NCBI GenBank assembly: GCA_963812885.1
Contig: CAWEWZ010000007.1
Span: forward strand, 434,001-498,000
Direction of reading: 5' to 3'
DNA length: 64,000 nucleotides
Source of the DNA: Bog-756 sp963812885
GTDB lineage: Bacteria > Actinomycetota > Acidimicrobiia > Acidimicrobiales > RAAP-2
The position numbers and the translations under genes are program-made. The notes beneath the pieces were generated by a model, which had not been told where the DNA came from, made no database searches, and was given only the letters and a program-made list of their open reading frames with translations. The stretch's first letter is position 1; each line of letters opens with the position of its first letter. Of this stretch, positions 1 to 9,611 are shown piece after piece.

Positions 1-1173
1 GCCCCGACGGCCATGGCCAGGGCCAGCAGCGGGGACACGTAGACCAGATAGCGACCGTCCTGCCACGACCAGGTGCCGGGCTGGGCGGCGACCAGGAACG
101 GGAAGGCAGCCAGGGCCCCGGCGATGGCCAGCGCCCGTCCTCCCCGCCCGGCGCAGAGGAGGACGACGGCGACGACCCCTCCCAGCACGACGACGAAGAG
201 GAGGATCTGCAGGGTCTGGTGGACGGCGGAGATGCCCGAGCCGCCCCAGATGCCCGCACCGGTGATGACCTTCCGCAGCCCCAGCTCGAGGGGCAGCCCG
301 GACTCGAAGAACGTGCGCAGCCGGCTGCCATAGCCGTGATTGAGGGGAGATGCAGATCCTTGGAAGGCACTGGCCCGGAGCGAGGCAAACCCCGACTGCA
401 CGTTCGCCCAGATCCAGGGGAGGGCGCCGACGCCGAAGGCGACCACGGCGACACCGAGTCGACGGAGCCACCAGGCCCACCCTTCGAGCTTCCTGCGCCA
501 CCACCGCCCCGACGACGATCAGACCCACCGGGACAGCGAAGTAGACGATCTCGGGGAGCGACCACCATCCGAGACCGGAGACGACACCGAGGCCGATGAA
601 GTCCCGATACCGGGGACTGCCGTCCAGGATGCGGAGGGCGAACAACAGCGCGCCCAGTCCACAGGCCATGGTGACGCCTCGGGACCCGCCCTCATTGATC
701 GACTGGTACACGACGGCCAAAGGCGCCGCCCAGGCGATCGCCCCGGCCAACGCGGCGAGCCGGCGGTCAGCGACCAGCCGCTCCGCGATCCGCCAGACGA
801 GGATGGCGCTGAGTGCCGACAGGAGGACGGGAGTCAACCCGAGGGTGAAGCCACTCTGTCCGGCGACGGCGAAGACGGCGGCGACCACGTAGGGCTCGAC
901 ACCGGCGTAGGACTGGCCCCAGAAGAAAGCCGAGAAGTGGCCGTGCAGGAACTGACGGGCCATCAATCCGGCGACGGCTTCGTCGGAGGTGATCGGACGG
1001 TGGAACAGCCACCAGGCGCGGAGGCCGCAGCCCGTGATCAGGGCCAGCCCGAAGGACACCGAGGTGAGCGCAGCAACGACCGTCGAGAATCGCCACCCGG
1101 TACCAGCCGGCGCTTGGTCGCTGATCTCGGACCGGGAGCGTGGCCCGTCCACGAGGGCCTCGGATCCCGGCAT
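1..1173 (-). CDS. GT39/ArnT-like membrane glycosyltransferase, 3' end off the window, one frameshift
   Basis: Read on the minus strand from an ATG at 1173, directly after an in-frame TAG, this gives a strongly hydrophobic protein of at least 390 residues. After the first membrane helix comes a loop with ITSDEAVAGLMARQF and FFWGQSYAGVEPY, the acidic first-loop pattern of polyprenyl-phosphate-sugar-dependent (PMT/ArnT, GT39) glycosyltransferases. Several more membrane helices follow, up to LVYVSPLLALAMAV at the window edge. The frame breaks near 499: it reads GAVVAQEARR before the break and RKLEGWAWWLRRLG after it, and removing one base joins them. It probably transfers a lipid-linked sugar outside the membrane and belongs with the glycan locus to the right. 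The exact substrate cannot be told. Confidence 0.72.
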   Translation of the reverse strand, partial: MPGSEALVDGPRSRSEISDQAPAGTGWRFSTVVAALTSVSFGLALITGCGLRAWWLFHRPITSDEAVAGLMARQFLHGHFSAFFWGQSYAGVEPYVVAAVFAVAGQSGFTLGLTPVLLSALSAILVWRIAERLVADRRLAALAGAIAWAAPLAVVYQSINEGGSRGVTMACGLGALLFALRILDGSPRYRDFIGLGVVSGLGWWSLPEIVYFAVPVGLIVVGAVVAQEARRVGLVAPSTRCRRGRLRRRRPPLDLGERAVGVCLAPGQCLPRICISPQSRLWQPAAHVLRVRAAPRAGAAEGHHRCGHLGRLGHLRRPPDPADPPLRRRAGRGRRRRPPLRRAGRTGAGHRRGPGCLPVPGRRPARHLVVAGRSLSGLRVPAAGPGHGRRG

Positions 1174-1269
1174 CTACCGGTGCACCGCCAACGCCGCCCG
1201 GACCGGTGCCGCCATGGTCGAGAGCTTAGGCATCCGGCCCCATGGGCCACCGGCCCGGGACGAGGAGAT

Positions 1270-2172
1270 CTAGAAGAAGCTGAACTTGGGGATGCCCGGC
1301 GAGATTCCCTTGAACAGCTCGCCCTTGGCCGACGCCAGCTCCTCGGGTGTCCACATCGAGTCACGGTGGATCTCGCCGACAGGATGGAAGCCGCCCATCA
1401 CCCAGACGTTGCCCCCGAAGACCACGAAGTTCTGACCGGTCACGTCGGAGGCTTCGTCGGTGGCCAGGAAGGTGACCAGCTGGGCGATGTTGCGGGGATC
1501 CCATTCGTCGAAACCTTCGCCGGCTTTGGCCATCTCGCCGAACAGGTTCTCGGTCATCCGGGTGCGGGCCCGTGGGGAGATCGAGTTGACGGTGATCCCG
1601 TAGCGCTCGAGCTCGCGGGCGAGCACCCAGGTCATCGACGCGATACCCGCCTTGGCGGCCGAGTAGTTGGCCTGGCCGGCATTCCCGTAGAGACCGGCCT
1701 CCGACGAGGTGTTGATGATGTGACCGCTGACCGTCTCGCCCGCCTTGGCCCGCCCCCGCCAGTAGATGGCGGCATGGTGGGAGGGAGCGAAGTGACCCTT
1801 CAGGTGGACCCGGATGACGTCGTCCCAGTCCGACTCCTCCATGTTGAAGCTCATCTTGTCCCTGAGGATCCCGGCGTTGTTGACCAGGATGTCGAGCTGG
1901 CCGAAGGTGTCAACGGCCTGGTCGATGAGGTCCTTGGCCCCCTGCCACGAACTGACGTCCGACGCATTGACCGCCCCGTCGCTGCCGCCTTTCTTGATCA
2001 GCTCGACCACCTCTTCGGCAGGGTGCTTGTCGCCGCCCGCCCCGTCGACGGAGGCGCCGACGTCGTTGACGATGACCCTGGCGCCCTCGGATGCCAGGAG
2101 CAGTGCCTCCTCGCGTCCGATCCCCCGTCCCGCGCCGGTGACGATGGCCACCTTGCCGTCGAGCATTCCCAT
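1270..2172 (-). CDS. short-chain dehydrogenase/reductase (FabG/HSD17B4-like)
   Basis: A 300-residue classical SDR. The nucleotide-binding motif TGAGRGIG is at residues 12-19, NNAG at 98-101, and the catalytic triad Ser157, Tyr170 and Lys174 (YSAAK) is intact. It is longer than FabG (about 245 residues) and has a C-terminal tail ending in KFSFF. With its long post-motif region it resembles the 3-hydroxyacyl-CoA dehydrogenase-type SDRs of actinobacterial lipid degradation. The start is firm: AGGAGG lies four bases before the ATG. The product is likely cytoplasmic and NAD(P)-dependent on a CoA-linked or steroid-like substrate; the substrate is inference. Confidence 0.9.
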   Translation of the reverse strand: MGMLDGKVAIVTGAGRGIGREEALLLASEGARVIVNDVGASVDGAGGDKHPAEEVVELIKKGGSDGAVNASDVSSWQGAKDLIDQAVDTFGQLDILVNNAGILRDKMSFNMEESDWDDVIRVHLKGHFAPSHHAAIYWRGRAKAGETVSGHIINTSSEAGLYGNAGQANYSAAKAGIASMTWVLARELERYGITVNSISPRARTRMTENLFGEMAKAGEGFDEWDPRNIAQLVTFLATDEASDVTGQNFVVFGGNVWVMGGFHPVGEIHRDSMWTPEELASAKGELFKGISPGIPKFSFF

Positions 2173-2374
2173 GATTCCTCCTCTTTCTCGTCCTGCAGCT
2201 GATCAGTCTGTGGTCGGTGTCGCACCGCCGGCGCCGGAACGGCACCGGCCCGTCGTCACGCCAGGGCCGGGATCAGCCCGACCGTGGGCGTCGACGTTGC
2301 CACGAACCGGGGAAGCATGGCCGAAACCTGGCCCCCGGGGCAAGACAGGGCCCACCGGGTATCGCCTGTGAGCG

Positions 2375-2815
2375 TCAGTCGCCGGAGGGTTCGAGCACGA
2401 AGACCGGGATGGGACGGTCGGTCTTCTTCTGGTAGTCGGCGTAGTCGGGGTAGGCGGCCACCGCCCGTTCCCACCAGGTGGCCTTCTCGGCCCCGGTGAC
2501 CTCCCGGGCCACCCGGTCGGTCCTGACCGGGCCGTCCTGGAGCTCGACGTGGGGGTCGGCGACCAGGTTGTAGTACCAGACCGGATTGGTGGGGGCTCCG
2601 CCCTGGGAGGCGACGACGGCGTAGTCGCCCCCGGACTCGACCCTCATCAGCGGTGTCTTGCGGATCTTCCCCGATTTGGCGCCTCTGCTGGTGAGGATGA
2701 TCACCGGCAGGTCGCGGAGCGTGGTGCCCCTGGTTCCGCCCGAGGACTCGTACTCCTCGACCTGGTTGCGGACCCACTCGGCCGGGCTCGGTTCGTACTC
2801 ACCTTCGATGGGCAT
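2375..2815 (-). CDS. deazaflavin (F420)-dependent nitroreductase family protein (DUF385)
   Basis: About 146 residues. The pattern VIILTSRGAKSGKIRKTP followed by NPVWYYNLVADPHVEL is typical of the actinobacterial DDN/DUF385 family of F420H2-dependent quinone or nitro reductases, small split-barrel proteins. The length fits the family. I chose ATG 2815 (MPIEGEYEPSPAEW) over an in-frame ATG 36 bases upstream, because the family normally begins just before the EWVRNQ helix; no clear ribosome site supports either start. The gene is on the same strand as the SDR but separated by 200 bp with no further gene. Presence of this family implies the host makes cofactor F420. Confidence 0.85.
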   Translation of the reverse strand: MPIEGEYEPSPAEWVRNQVEEYESSGGTRGTTLRDLPVIILTSRGAKSGKIRKTPLMRVESGGDYAVVASQGGAPTNPVWYYNLVADPHVELQDGPVRTDRVAREVTGAEKATWWERAVAAYPDYADYQKKTDRPIPVFVLEPSGD

Positions 2816-2889
2816 GGCAGTAGCTAACACCCGTCGGGCCGGGGTTTCCACCCCGAAAGGGCCGACCCTGGTCGAGCGGGTCGGCGAGG

Positions 2890-3735
2890 TCAGACCGTGG
2901 CGTGCACGACGGCGCGGTATCTGACCGGCGCGGGAGGCGGAGCGGCCCCACCTGCTTGGCCGACCAGACGCCGGCCGAAGCGCTTGCCGGTGGCCGCCAC
3001 CCCGGACGGGGGCCCTTCCGGTGGCCCCTGGATGGTGCGCACCGACGAGAAGCCGGCACCACGGCAGAGGGAATGGAGGGCAGGCATCGTCGGGATGAAC
3101 CAGTTGCCGAAGTCGTTGTTGAGCTCACCGCCGGCATAGAACTGCAGGAGTGGGTCGTGCTCGAGGCCGGGAACGTGCACGGCCTCGGTCTCGACGACCG
3201 CGACCTCCTTCGTCACCGAACGGAGCCGTTCGAGACAGGTGAGTGGCTCCTTCATATGGTAGAGAACGCCGAGGTACAGCACGACGTCGAACTCGCCGAG
3301 ATCGGAGAGGTCGGCGGTGGCGAAGTCGGCCAGCCACGGTTCGACCTTCGATCCCAAGGTGGCCGACGCGAACTCGAATCCCCTCCGGCCCGGCAGGTCG
3401 TCGTTCCAGAAATCAGTGAGGTCGCGCGAGTGGTCGGGCAACATGCCGGTGGCGGCACACTCGTTCCAGTAGGCGCCTCGCGCTTCGATGTCGACTCCCC
3501 AGGCGTAGTGGTCCAGGGCCACCACCCGGCTCGCTCCGCCTCGTTCGGCCATGAAGGAGTAGTACCCGTCCCATGCGCCGATGTCGAGCACACTGCGTCC
3601 GGCGAAGGAGGGGAACTGATCGTCGGGGATCTGCCGAACCGAGAGCCCCTTGGTGACGACGCCATCGCCCAGATCGATCGAGTGGAACCAGGCTATGGCG
3701 TCGGCCTGCGCTTGGACTTCTTGGGGGGAGCTCAT
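2890..3735 (-). CDS. class I SAM methyltransferase, DUF1698/CmoB-like
   Basis: About 281 residues. SAM motif I is LDIGAWDGYYSF, followed by an acidic strand (VVALDHYAW). DVVLYLGVLYHMKEPL is the post-I region typical of the tRNA mo5U34 methyltransferase-like (DUF1698) family, which also contains many sugar and antibiotic methyltransferases. An in-frame extension to 3849 would run through the tRNA-Leu gene and is rejected. ATG 3735 is preferred because the hexamer TATTCT lies eight bases upstream, giving a leaderless start; ATG 3762 is an alternative. Given the glycan genes next door, methylation of a glycan or lipid is as likely as tRNA modification. Confidence 0.8.
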   Translation of the reverse strand: MSSPQEVQAQADAIAWFHSIDLGDGVVTKGLSVRQIPDDQFPSFAGRSVLDIGAWDGYYSFMAERGGASRVVALDHYAWGVDIEARGAYWNECAATGMLPDHSRDLTDFWNDDLPGRRGFEFASATLGSKVEPWLADFATADLSDLGEFDVVLYLGVLYHMKEPLTCLERLRSVTKEVAVVETEAVHVPGLEHDPLLQFYAGGELNNDFGNWFIPTMPALHSLCRGAGFSSVRTIQGPPEGPPSGVAATGKRFGRRLVGQAGGAAPPPAPVRYRAVVHATV

Positions 3736-3743
3736 GCGGCCGT

Positions 3744-3749
3744 AGAATA
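3744..3749 (-). promoter_or_regulatory. leaderless -10 hexamer for the methyltransferase
   Basis: TATTCT on the minus strand, eight bases upstream of ATG 3735. It fits the TANNNT-N5-8-start pattern repeated across this window. No convincing -35 was found. Confidence 0.5.
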
Positions 3750-3783
3750 GCTGGCCACCCATGACCGGGAACGGAACATCGGT

Positions 3784-3863
3784 GCGGGCGAGAGGATTCG
3801 AACCTCCACCCCCGAAGGGACCGGGACCTAAACCCGGCGCGTCTGCCATTCCGCCACGCCCGC
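3784..3863 (-). tRNA. tRNA-Leu (anticodon UAG)
   Basis: The minus strand folds as a tRNA. The 7-bp acceptor GCGGGCG/CGCCCGC is perfect. The D-arm region resembles tRNA-Leu (TGGCGGAATGGCAGACGC). The anticodon stem CCGGG/CCCGG holds loop TTTAGGT with anticodon TAG. There is a long variable arm with a TTCG turn, and a T-arm GGAGG-TTCGAAT-CCTCT. The class II long variable arm and the anticodon agree on leucine (CUA codons, wobbling to CUG). CCA is not encoded in full. It lies just upstream of the methyltransferase on the same strand. Confidence 0.95.
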
Positions 3864-3964
3864 GGCGCGATCAGCCTACCGAGGGCGGAGGTGGTCACGA
3901 CGAAGGCGGCCGACGGCTCGAGAACGGGACAGGTCAGGTGACCGGGAGCCGGTGGGGACCTGGC

Positions 3965-3970
3965 TATAGT
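3965..3970 (+). promoter_or_regulatory. leaderless -10 hexamer TATAGT
   Basis: TATAGT stands six bases before GTG 3977, which is in frame with the downstream methyltransferase-like gene. This gives the start of the glycan locus on the plus strand. Confidence 0.6.
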
Positions 3971-3976
3971 CTGACT

Positions 3977-5107
3977 GTGCCGCCAGCGGAGTCTTCAATG
4001 TCCTCGGTGGCCGCCGACGGGTCCACGTCGAAGGAAGTGGCGGAAGCTCCGGACGCCCTCGATCCCGCGCAGTACTTGCTCGGCGTGATGGCCGACATCG
4101 ACGCCGAGGTGAGGCGGCGGCGGGCTTCGGGAGATCTCCCCGCCGGCCTCGAGCGCGAACTCGACGAGCTGTTCCTCGAGTTCTCGCCGGTGGGATCGCA
4201 CGGCGGGGCCCGGCTCCGCGAGACCCTGGCCCTGGTGGACGGATCGGCCTACGTGGACGTCGCCGTTCCTGTCGAGTCCCAGAAGCTGGTGGGGAGCTAT
4301 GTCAAGCGCCTGATTCGCAAGACGCTGGGCTGGTACATGGGCTTCATCGTCCATCAGCTGGTGAAGTTCTCGTGGGCGGTTTCCCGGATGTTCCACGTCG
4401 TGGTCGACCGGATCGAAGTTCTCGAGGCGGCGGTGGACGCCGAGCGGACCCCTGGGCTCCCGCCGAGTGCGGTCCCGGCGGCCGACACCGGCCCGACCTG
4501 GTGGTCGGGGGAGGCCGTGGACGCGCTGACCGGTGTCTCCGGTCGGGTGCTCCATGCCGAATGTGGGAGCGGGACCCTCCTCGAGGCCCTGGCCGCGGCC
4601 GGCATCGATGCGTACGGCGTCGATCCGGACGAGTCGGCTGTCGAGGTCGCGGTGGGTCGCGGTCTGGATGTGCGCGCCGAATCGGTACTCGAGCATCTCG
4701 ACGTGGTCGCCGACGAGGCGCTCTCCGGTCTGGTGCTGAGCGGTTCGGTCCAGTGGCTGCACCCCAACGAGCGGGAACGGCTGGCCGATCTGGTCGCCTC
4801 CCGCCTCGATGTCGGCGGCGTGCTGGTGCTCCAGTCGGCCACGCCGGAAGCCTGGACCGTGGGCCGGTCGCATCTCCTCTCCGATCTCGCCCCCGGTCGG
4901 CCCCTCCATGCCGAGACCTGGACCCATCTGCTCACCCACCTCGGATTCGGCCGGGTCTCGGTCACCTTCGGCGGCGAAGCGCGTCAGCTCGACCGGGTGG
5001 CATCGACCAGCCCGGACGCCGCCGCCATCAATGGGGCCATCGACACGGTCAACGCCCTGCTGCTGGGACCCGGTGACTATCTTCTCGTCGCCGTTCGGGA
5101 GCGGTGA
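3977..5107 (+). CDS. glycan-locus SAM methyltransferase-like protein, type A
   Basis: About 376 residues from GTG 3977 (leaderless, TATAGT upstream); ATG 3998 is an alternative. The N-terminal third is helical, with LVGSYVKRLIRKTLGWYMGF, a possibly membrane-apposed amphipathic stretch. The C-terminal half is a class I methyltransferase fold: motif I VLHAECGSGTLLEALAAAG, acidic strand end GVDP, and a later LDVGGVLVLQS strand. Its stop overlaps the next start (GTGA). A paralogue with the same layout lies at 7455, so each pairs with a GT4 gene. It probably methylates a sugar of the exported glycan or caps the chain; the target is inference. Confidence 0.75.
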   Translation: MPPAESSMSSVAADGSTSKEVAEAPDALDPAQYLLGVMADIDAEVRRRRASGDLPAGLERELDELFLEFSPVGSHGGARLRETLALVDGSAYVDVAVPVESQKLVGSYVKRLIRKTLGWYMGFIVHQLVKFSWAVSRMFHVVVDRIEVLEAAVDAERTPGLPPSAVPAADTGPTWWSGEAVDALTGVSGRVLHAECGSGTLLEALAAAGIDAYGVDPDESAVEVAVGRGLDVRAESVLEHLDVVADEALSGLVLSGSVQWLHPNERERLADLVASRLDVGGVLVLQSATPEAWTVGRSHLLSDLAPGRPLHAETWTHLLTHLGFGRVSVTFGGEARQLDRVASTSPDAAAINGAIDTVNALLLGPGDYLLVAVRER

Positions 5108-7447
5108 CCGCCGTCCACCAGTTCGTTCCTGCGCTGCTTCCCAGGGATGCCACCGGCTATCACACACTGGCGCTCCGCGACACGCTGCGGGCCGCGGGTT
5201 GGGAATCGGACATCTACGTCGAGGCGGCCCACGACGAGCTCAGGTCCGAGGCGACCTACTTCGAGCGCTATCCGGAGAGGGCCGGGCCCGAGGACATCCT
5301 GCTGTATCAGCTGAGTACCGCATCGCCGATGGCCGACTTCCTCGTGGACAGGCCCGAGACCCTGGTCCTCGACTACCACAACATCACTCCGCCGTCCTTC
5401 TACGAGGGGTGGGAGGACCACACCGCGCAGAAGGTGGCGCTGGCTCGGCACCAGATGGCCGAGCTGGCGCCCGCGGCCGTCCTCGGAATCGCCGACTCGA
5501 CGTTCAACGCCGAAGAACTCAAGCGTTTCGGCTGTCCGGCCACGGCGGTGATCCCGATCCTCATCCCCGCAGGAGAGTCCGGGGCCACTCCGGCCGGTCG
5601 GGACGAGCTCATCGAATCGTCGACCGCGCACCGATCGGGGACGGTACTCCTCTTCGTCGGGCGCATCTCGCCCAACAAGGCCCAACACCACCTGGTGGAG
5701 GCGCTGTACCTCTATCGGCGATGGTACGACGCCGAAGCCCGGCTCCATCTGGTGGGTCCGGCGGTGACCGGTTCGTACGCCGACTCGGTGTTCGCGCTGG
5801 CGGATGAGCTCGGCCTGACCGATGCCGTCCGGCACGGCCACGACCTCTCGGAAGCCGAGCTGGCGTCGTGGTACGCCGACGCCGATGTGTTCGTGTGTCT
5901 GTCGGAGCACGAAGGGTTCTGCATTCCGTTGCTCGAGGCCATGCGCGCCGACCTCCCCATCGTGGCCTTTGCGGCCGGCGCCGTGCCCGAGACGCTCGGC
6001 GATGCGGGCGTTCTGCTGCCTTCCAAACGACCGGGTGTGGTGGCCGCGGCCATCGACCGGGTCAGGGCGGACGCCGCCCTCGCCGACCGGCTGGTGGATG
6101 CCGGACACCGACAGCTGGACGTCTTCTCGCCGCCGCGGACGCGGGCCAGGTTCGTCGAGGTGCTCGGCCGGGTGGCGGAGCGTCGGTGGTCCCGACCGAT
6201 GAAGCTCACCTTCGTGACCCCCCGCTACGGACTCGAGGTCATCGGCGGAGCCGAGACCGCCGCCCGGATGCTGGCCGAACGCCTGTGCCGGAGGCCGGGG
6301 TGGGAGGTCGAGGTGATGACCAGCTGCGCCCTCGACCATCTCACGTGGGAGAACACGGAACCCCCCGGCACCTCGAGTCTGAACGGGGTGAGCGTCCAAC
6401 GGTTCCCCACTGCCAGTCGCCGTCTCATCGACTACTTCACGCTCGACGGCGAACTGAGGGTGGCGCCCACCACCGCCACCCTGGCCGAGTCCCGTCGATG
6501 GGTGGCCCTCAACGGGCCGATGTGCCCGGAGCTGGTCGATGCCGTGGCCCAATCCGACACCGACGTGTTGGCCTGCTATCCCTATCTGTTCGCCACCACC
6601 GTCGACAGTGTCGCCGTGTCCCGGGCTCCCACCGTGCTCCACCCGGCCGCCCACGACGAGCCCGCCCTCTATTTCTCCGCCTTCCGTCAGGCCTTCCGGG
6701 ACGTCGACGGTTTCGTCTACCACACCCGAGCGGAGCGAGATCTGACCCAGCACGTGTTCGGCATCGGTGGCCGACCGCAGATCGTCCTCGGTCTGGGAGT
6801 CGACGAGCCGGCCGGGGCCGGGCGCGCCGGTGGCGACATCCTCGGTATCGGCGATCGTCCGTATCTGTGTTACGTCGGCCGGGTGGACGAGCACAAGGGA
6901 TGCGGAATGCTGGCCGAGTACTTCACGAGCTACAAGGAGCGACACCCGGGCGACCTGGCCCTCGCCCTGGTGGGTCCGGTGTCGCGGCAAGGTCTCGGAG
7001 CATCCCGACATCGTGGTCACCGGCACGGTGTCCGAAGCGGACAAGTGGGACATCCTGGCCGGCAGCCAGGTGATGGTGAACCCTTCGGCCTACGAGTCGT
7101 TCTCGCTGGTTCTGCTGGAGGCGTGGGCTGTGGGGATCCCGGTGCTCGTCAACGCGTCCTGCGCCGCCACCATGGAGCACTGCCGAGCGTCGGGCGGGGG
7201 CCTGTGGTTCGAGTCCTACCGATCGTTCGAGGTGGCGGTCGAGCGGTTGGTGGCCGATCAGCCGCTGCGACGGAGACTGGGCCAGGCCGGGAACCGGTAC
7301 ACGGCCCGGCACTACCGGTGGCCGTCGATCATCGACCGGTACGCCCGGTTTCTCGAAGGTGTCGCGGCCAGGGGTCACCGGGCCTCGATCCGGACCAGCA
7401 GGCTCGTCCTCCAGGGCGGTGGCCCCGAGTACGTTCGGGGAGGATGA
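5104..7447 (+). CDS. tandem two-domain GT4 glycosyltransferase, one frameshift
   Basis: A single open frame joins two complete GT4 (GT-B fold) units. Unit 1 (residues 1-365) has VLDYHNITPPSF in the acceptor half, LLFVGRISPNKAQHH at the hinge and the donor-binding motif FVCLSEHEGFCIPLLEAM. Unit 2 starts at an internal ATG (6199, MKLTFVTPRYG) and has ILHPAAHDEPAL and YLCYVGRVDEHKG. Its C-terminal part (NPSAYESFSLVLLEAWAVG) continues in another frame after a break near 6987. The equivalent enzymes at 12530 and 13650 are two separate genes, so this is either a true fusion or a lost stop at about 6190. Retaining transferases of the glycan locus; sugar unknown. Confidence 0.82.
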
Positions 7448-7454
7448 TGCTCCA

Positions 7455-8459
7455 GTGAGCGAGGACCACGGCGTGGACGACGAATCGGTATCCACAGAAG
7501 GAGGGCTCGAAGGTTCCGACCCCGACGAACAGGAGCTTCTCGCCGCGTTCGATCGACTGAGCCCACAGGACGACTTGCGCTGGTGCTTCGACAACGCCAT
7601 GCGTCGTATCGAACGACCCGACTCCAGTGCCGCCGGCACCGCAGCCCCCTGGCGCGGCCTTCCCGACGACCTGTGGGAGCGCGGTCGCTCGGCCCGGATC
7701 GGTCAGCGGTTCGTGGGCGACGTGGCCGGGGTACTGGCCGACATCCTGGCCGCCGATGCGCGGGCCGCGGCCGATGCGGCCGCCTCGTCGGTCAATCTGG
7801 CCACCTGGGACGCGCTGCGGTATCTGGCGGCCCGGGTGGAGCTGCTGGAAGGTCGCATCGACCCGCTGGGCCTGGAGGCCGCCGAATGGTCGGTGGAGCC
7901 GCCCGATCCCGGTGACTGGTCGGAAGCCCTCGACACCTGGTTGGGTCCCCCGGCTCCCGGGGAGGTCGTCCTGGTGGGCGAGTCGGGGGAGGGCGCCCTG
8001 GTGGACTCCTTGGCCCGGGCCGGGCGGCAGGTGGTGGGTGTCGAACCGCGGGGCGCGTCGGTGTGGCGGTCGATGGCGTCCACGGCGACCGATGGAGAGC
8101 CGAGCCCGGACATCGTGTTCGCCGAGGTCCTGCCCCACCTGATGACGGTCCCGGCCGACAGCGTTGCCGGAGTCGTCCTGCTCGGTTGCTCCGACCGGCT
8201 GGACCTGGTCGGAAAGGTCGGGCTGCTCGAGCACTCCGTGCGCATCGTCCAGCCGGGCGGGACCGTCGTCGTGCTGGCCACCGACCAGGCGGCGTGGGAC
8301 GAGGCCCTTCCCATTCCCGCCCGCGACCTCCTGCCCGGCCGCCCCCTCCACCCCGAGACGTGGTGCCGGCTGCTCGGGCGGGCCGGTGCCGTCGACCCGG
8401 TGTGGCACCGGCCGGGATCACGAAGGGTGCACGCGGTGGTGGCCCGGGTGAAACGGTGA
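7455..8459 (+). CDS. glycan-locus SAM methyltransferase-like protein, type B
   Basis: About 334 residues from GTG 7455, with GGGGAGG upstream; it starts eight bases after the GT4 stop. The N-terminal part is an Ala-rich helical region. The C-terminal Rossmann-like half has LVGESGEGALVDSLARAG in the position of motif I, then VVGVEP, and later PADSVAGVVLLG and VRIVQPGGTVVVLAT. The layout copies the gene at 3977, and both share DLLPGRPLHPETW/DLAPGRPLHAETW near the C-terminus, so they are paralogues. Motif I here is weaker than usual (GESGEG), so loss of catalytic activity is possible. It probably works on the same glycan. Confidence 0.7.
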   Translation: MSEDHGVDDESVSTEGGLEGSDPDEQELLAAFDRLSPQDDLRWCFDNAMRRIERPDSSAAGTAAPWRGLPDDLWERGRSARIGQRFVGDVAGVLADILAADARAAADAAASSVNLATWDALRYLAARVELLEGRIDPLGLEAAEWSVEPPDPGDWSEALDTWLGPPAPGEVVLVGESGEGALVDSLARAGRQVVGVEPRGASVWRSMASTATDGEPSPDIVFAEVLPHLMTVPADSVAGVVLLGCSDRLDLVGKVGLLEHSVRIVQPGGTVVVLATDQAAWDEALPIPARDLLPGRPLHPETWCRLLGRAGAVDPVWHRPGSRRVHAVVARVKR

Positions 8460-8463
8460 CCTG

Positions 8464-9553
8464 ATGGGAATCCACCTCTTCGTCCCCATGCTCCATCACT
8501 ACGACGCAGTGGGCGAGCACACCATGGCCCTCCGTGACCGGTTGGTGGAGGCCGGTGTCAGCTCGACGATCTACATCGAGATCCCCGACCCCAGCACCGC
8601 CGACCAAACCCGTCACTACCTGGACTACGAGTCGGAGTCCCAGCCCGGCGATGTGCTCGTCTACCAGTTCGCCACCGAATCGGTCATTGCCGATTGGCTG
8701 TGCGGGCGACCCGAACCGGTGGTCATCAACTATCACAGCATCACGCCACCGGCTTACTTCGGACCGTGGAACAACGGCATCACCCGGCTTCAGGTGGCGG
8801 CCCAGTTCGAATTGGGCCGGCTGGCCCCGCGGGCCGCTCTGGGGATCGCCGTCTCCCGATTCGACGAAGGCGAATTGCATCGGGCCGGCTGCACCCGGAC
8901 CCAGGTGATTCCCGTCGCCCACGTGTCTCCGGTGACCGAACCGGATCCGGCCACCCTCGAACGGCTGCGCTCCCATCACCCCGGCACCGGGCCGGACCTG
9001 GATGTCGGTGGGGCGATTGGCTCCCAACAAGGCCCACCATCAGACCATCGCCGCCCTGTTCGTGGCCCGGGCCTCGTCCGATCCCGACGCCCGCCTCATC
9101 CTGGTGGGCGCTCCCTCCGAACCGGCGTACGCCCGCGCCCTCCGGCACTACGCGGCCGCGCTGGGTCTGAGCGACGCGGTCGATTTCGTCTCGGACATCA
9201 CCGATGCGGAGTTGGCCGCCTACTACCAGTTCGCCGACGTGTTGGTCATGCTCTCGGACCACGAGGGGTTCGGCGTGCCCCTGGTCGAAGCGATGCGTGA
9301 GGGACTCCCGATCGTGGCCTACGACGCCGGTGCGGTGGGCGAGGTTCTCGGTGGTGCCGGTGTCCTGCTCGCCGAGAAGCATCCCCGGCACGTCGCCGAT
9401 GAGGTGTCCCGATTGATGGCCGACCAGGACGAGCAGCGTCGTCTGGTGGCCGCCGGAAAGTCGAGGTTCGAGGGACTGGGTGTGGAGGATGCGGCAGAGG
9501 CGCTGGTCGAAGCAGTACGGGTGGTGTCCGACCGTTCGCCGGCCGGCAGGTGA
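8464..9553 (+). CDS. GT4 glycosyltransferase, one frameshift
   Basis: Begins MGIHLFVPMLHHYDAVGEHT at ATG 8464, four bases after the preceding stop. It is of the same type as unit 1 of the 5104 gene and the 12530 gene: VVINYHSITPPAYFG in the N-terminal half and ALGIAVSRFDEGEL before the hinge. The frame breaks near 9000. The rest continues as SVGRLAPNKAHHQ, RLILVGAPSEP and the donor-site motif MLSDHEGFGVPLVEAM, ending at 9553. Joined, it is about 363 residues, normal for the family. It is likely a cytoplasmic retaining glycosyltransferase in glycan chain assembly. Confidence 0.82.
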
Positions 9554-9597
9554 CCCGGGGCCTGAGGGCCGTGCGTCCATCCAGAACCCCGATCCAC

Positions 9598-9603
9598 TAG
9601 GCT
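9598..9603 (+). promoter_or_regulatory. leaderless -10 hexamer for clpP
   Basis: TAGGCT, eight bases before ATG 9612. It fits the window's leaderless pattern and suggests that clpP and the exporter genes behind it have their own promoter. Confidence 0.5.
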
Positions 9604-9611
9604 CGCGGCCT

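Noticed and set aside
1183..1240. Short plus/minus frames (MPKLSTMAAPVRAAL) just before the GT39 gene
   Set aside because: Ends in a TAG directly before the chosen ATG; could be the true N-terminus after an indel, but nothing supports it as a separate gene.
340..2202. 620-codon plus-strand frame opposite the membrane glycosyltransferase and the SDR
   Set aside because: The minus strand encodes the SDR with intact motifs and a strong ribosome site; the plus-strand product is Arg/Asp/Gly filler.
3736..3849. N-terminal extension of the DUF1698-type methyltransferase
   Set aside because: The extension is a reading of the tRNA-Leu gene and carries no homology to the family.
5077..7053. 658-codon open frame antisense to the GT4 genes
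   Set aside because: Low-complexity composition and no motifs; the plus strand carries clear glycosyltransferase signatures.
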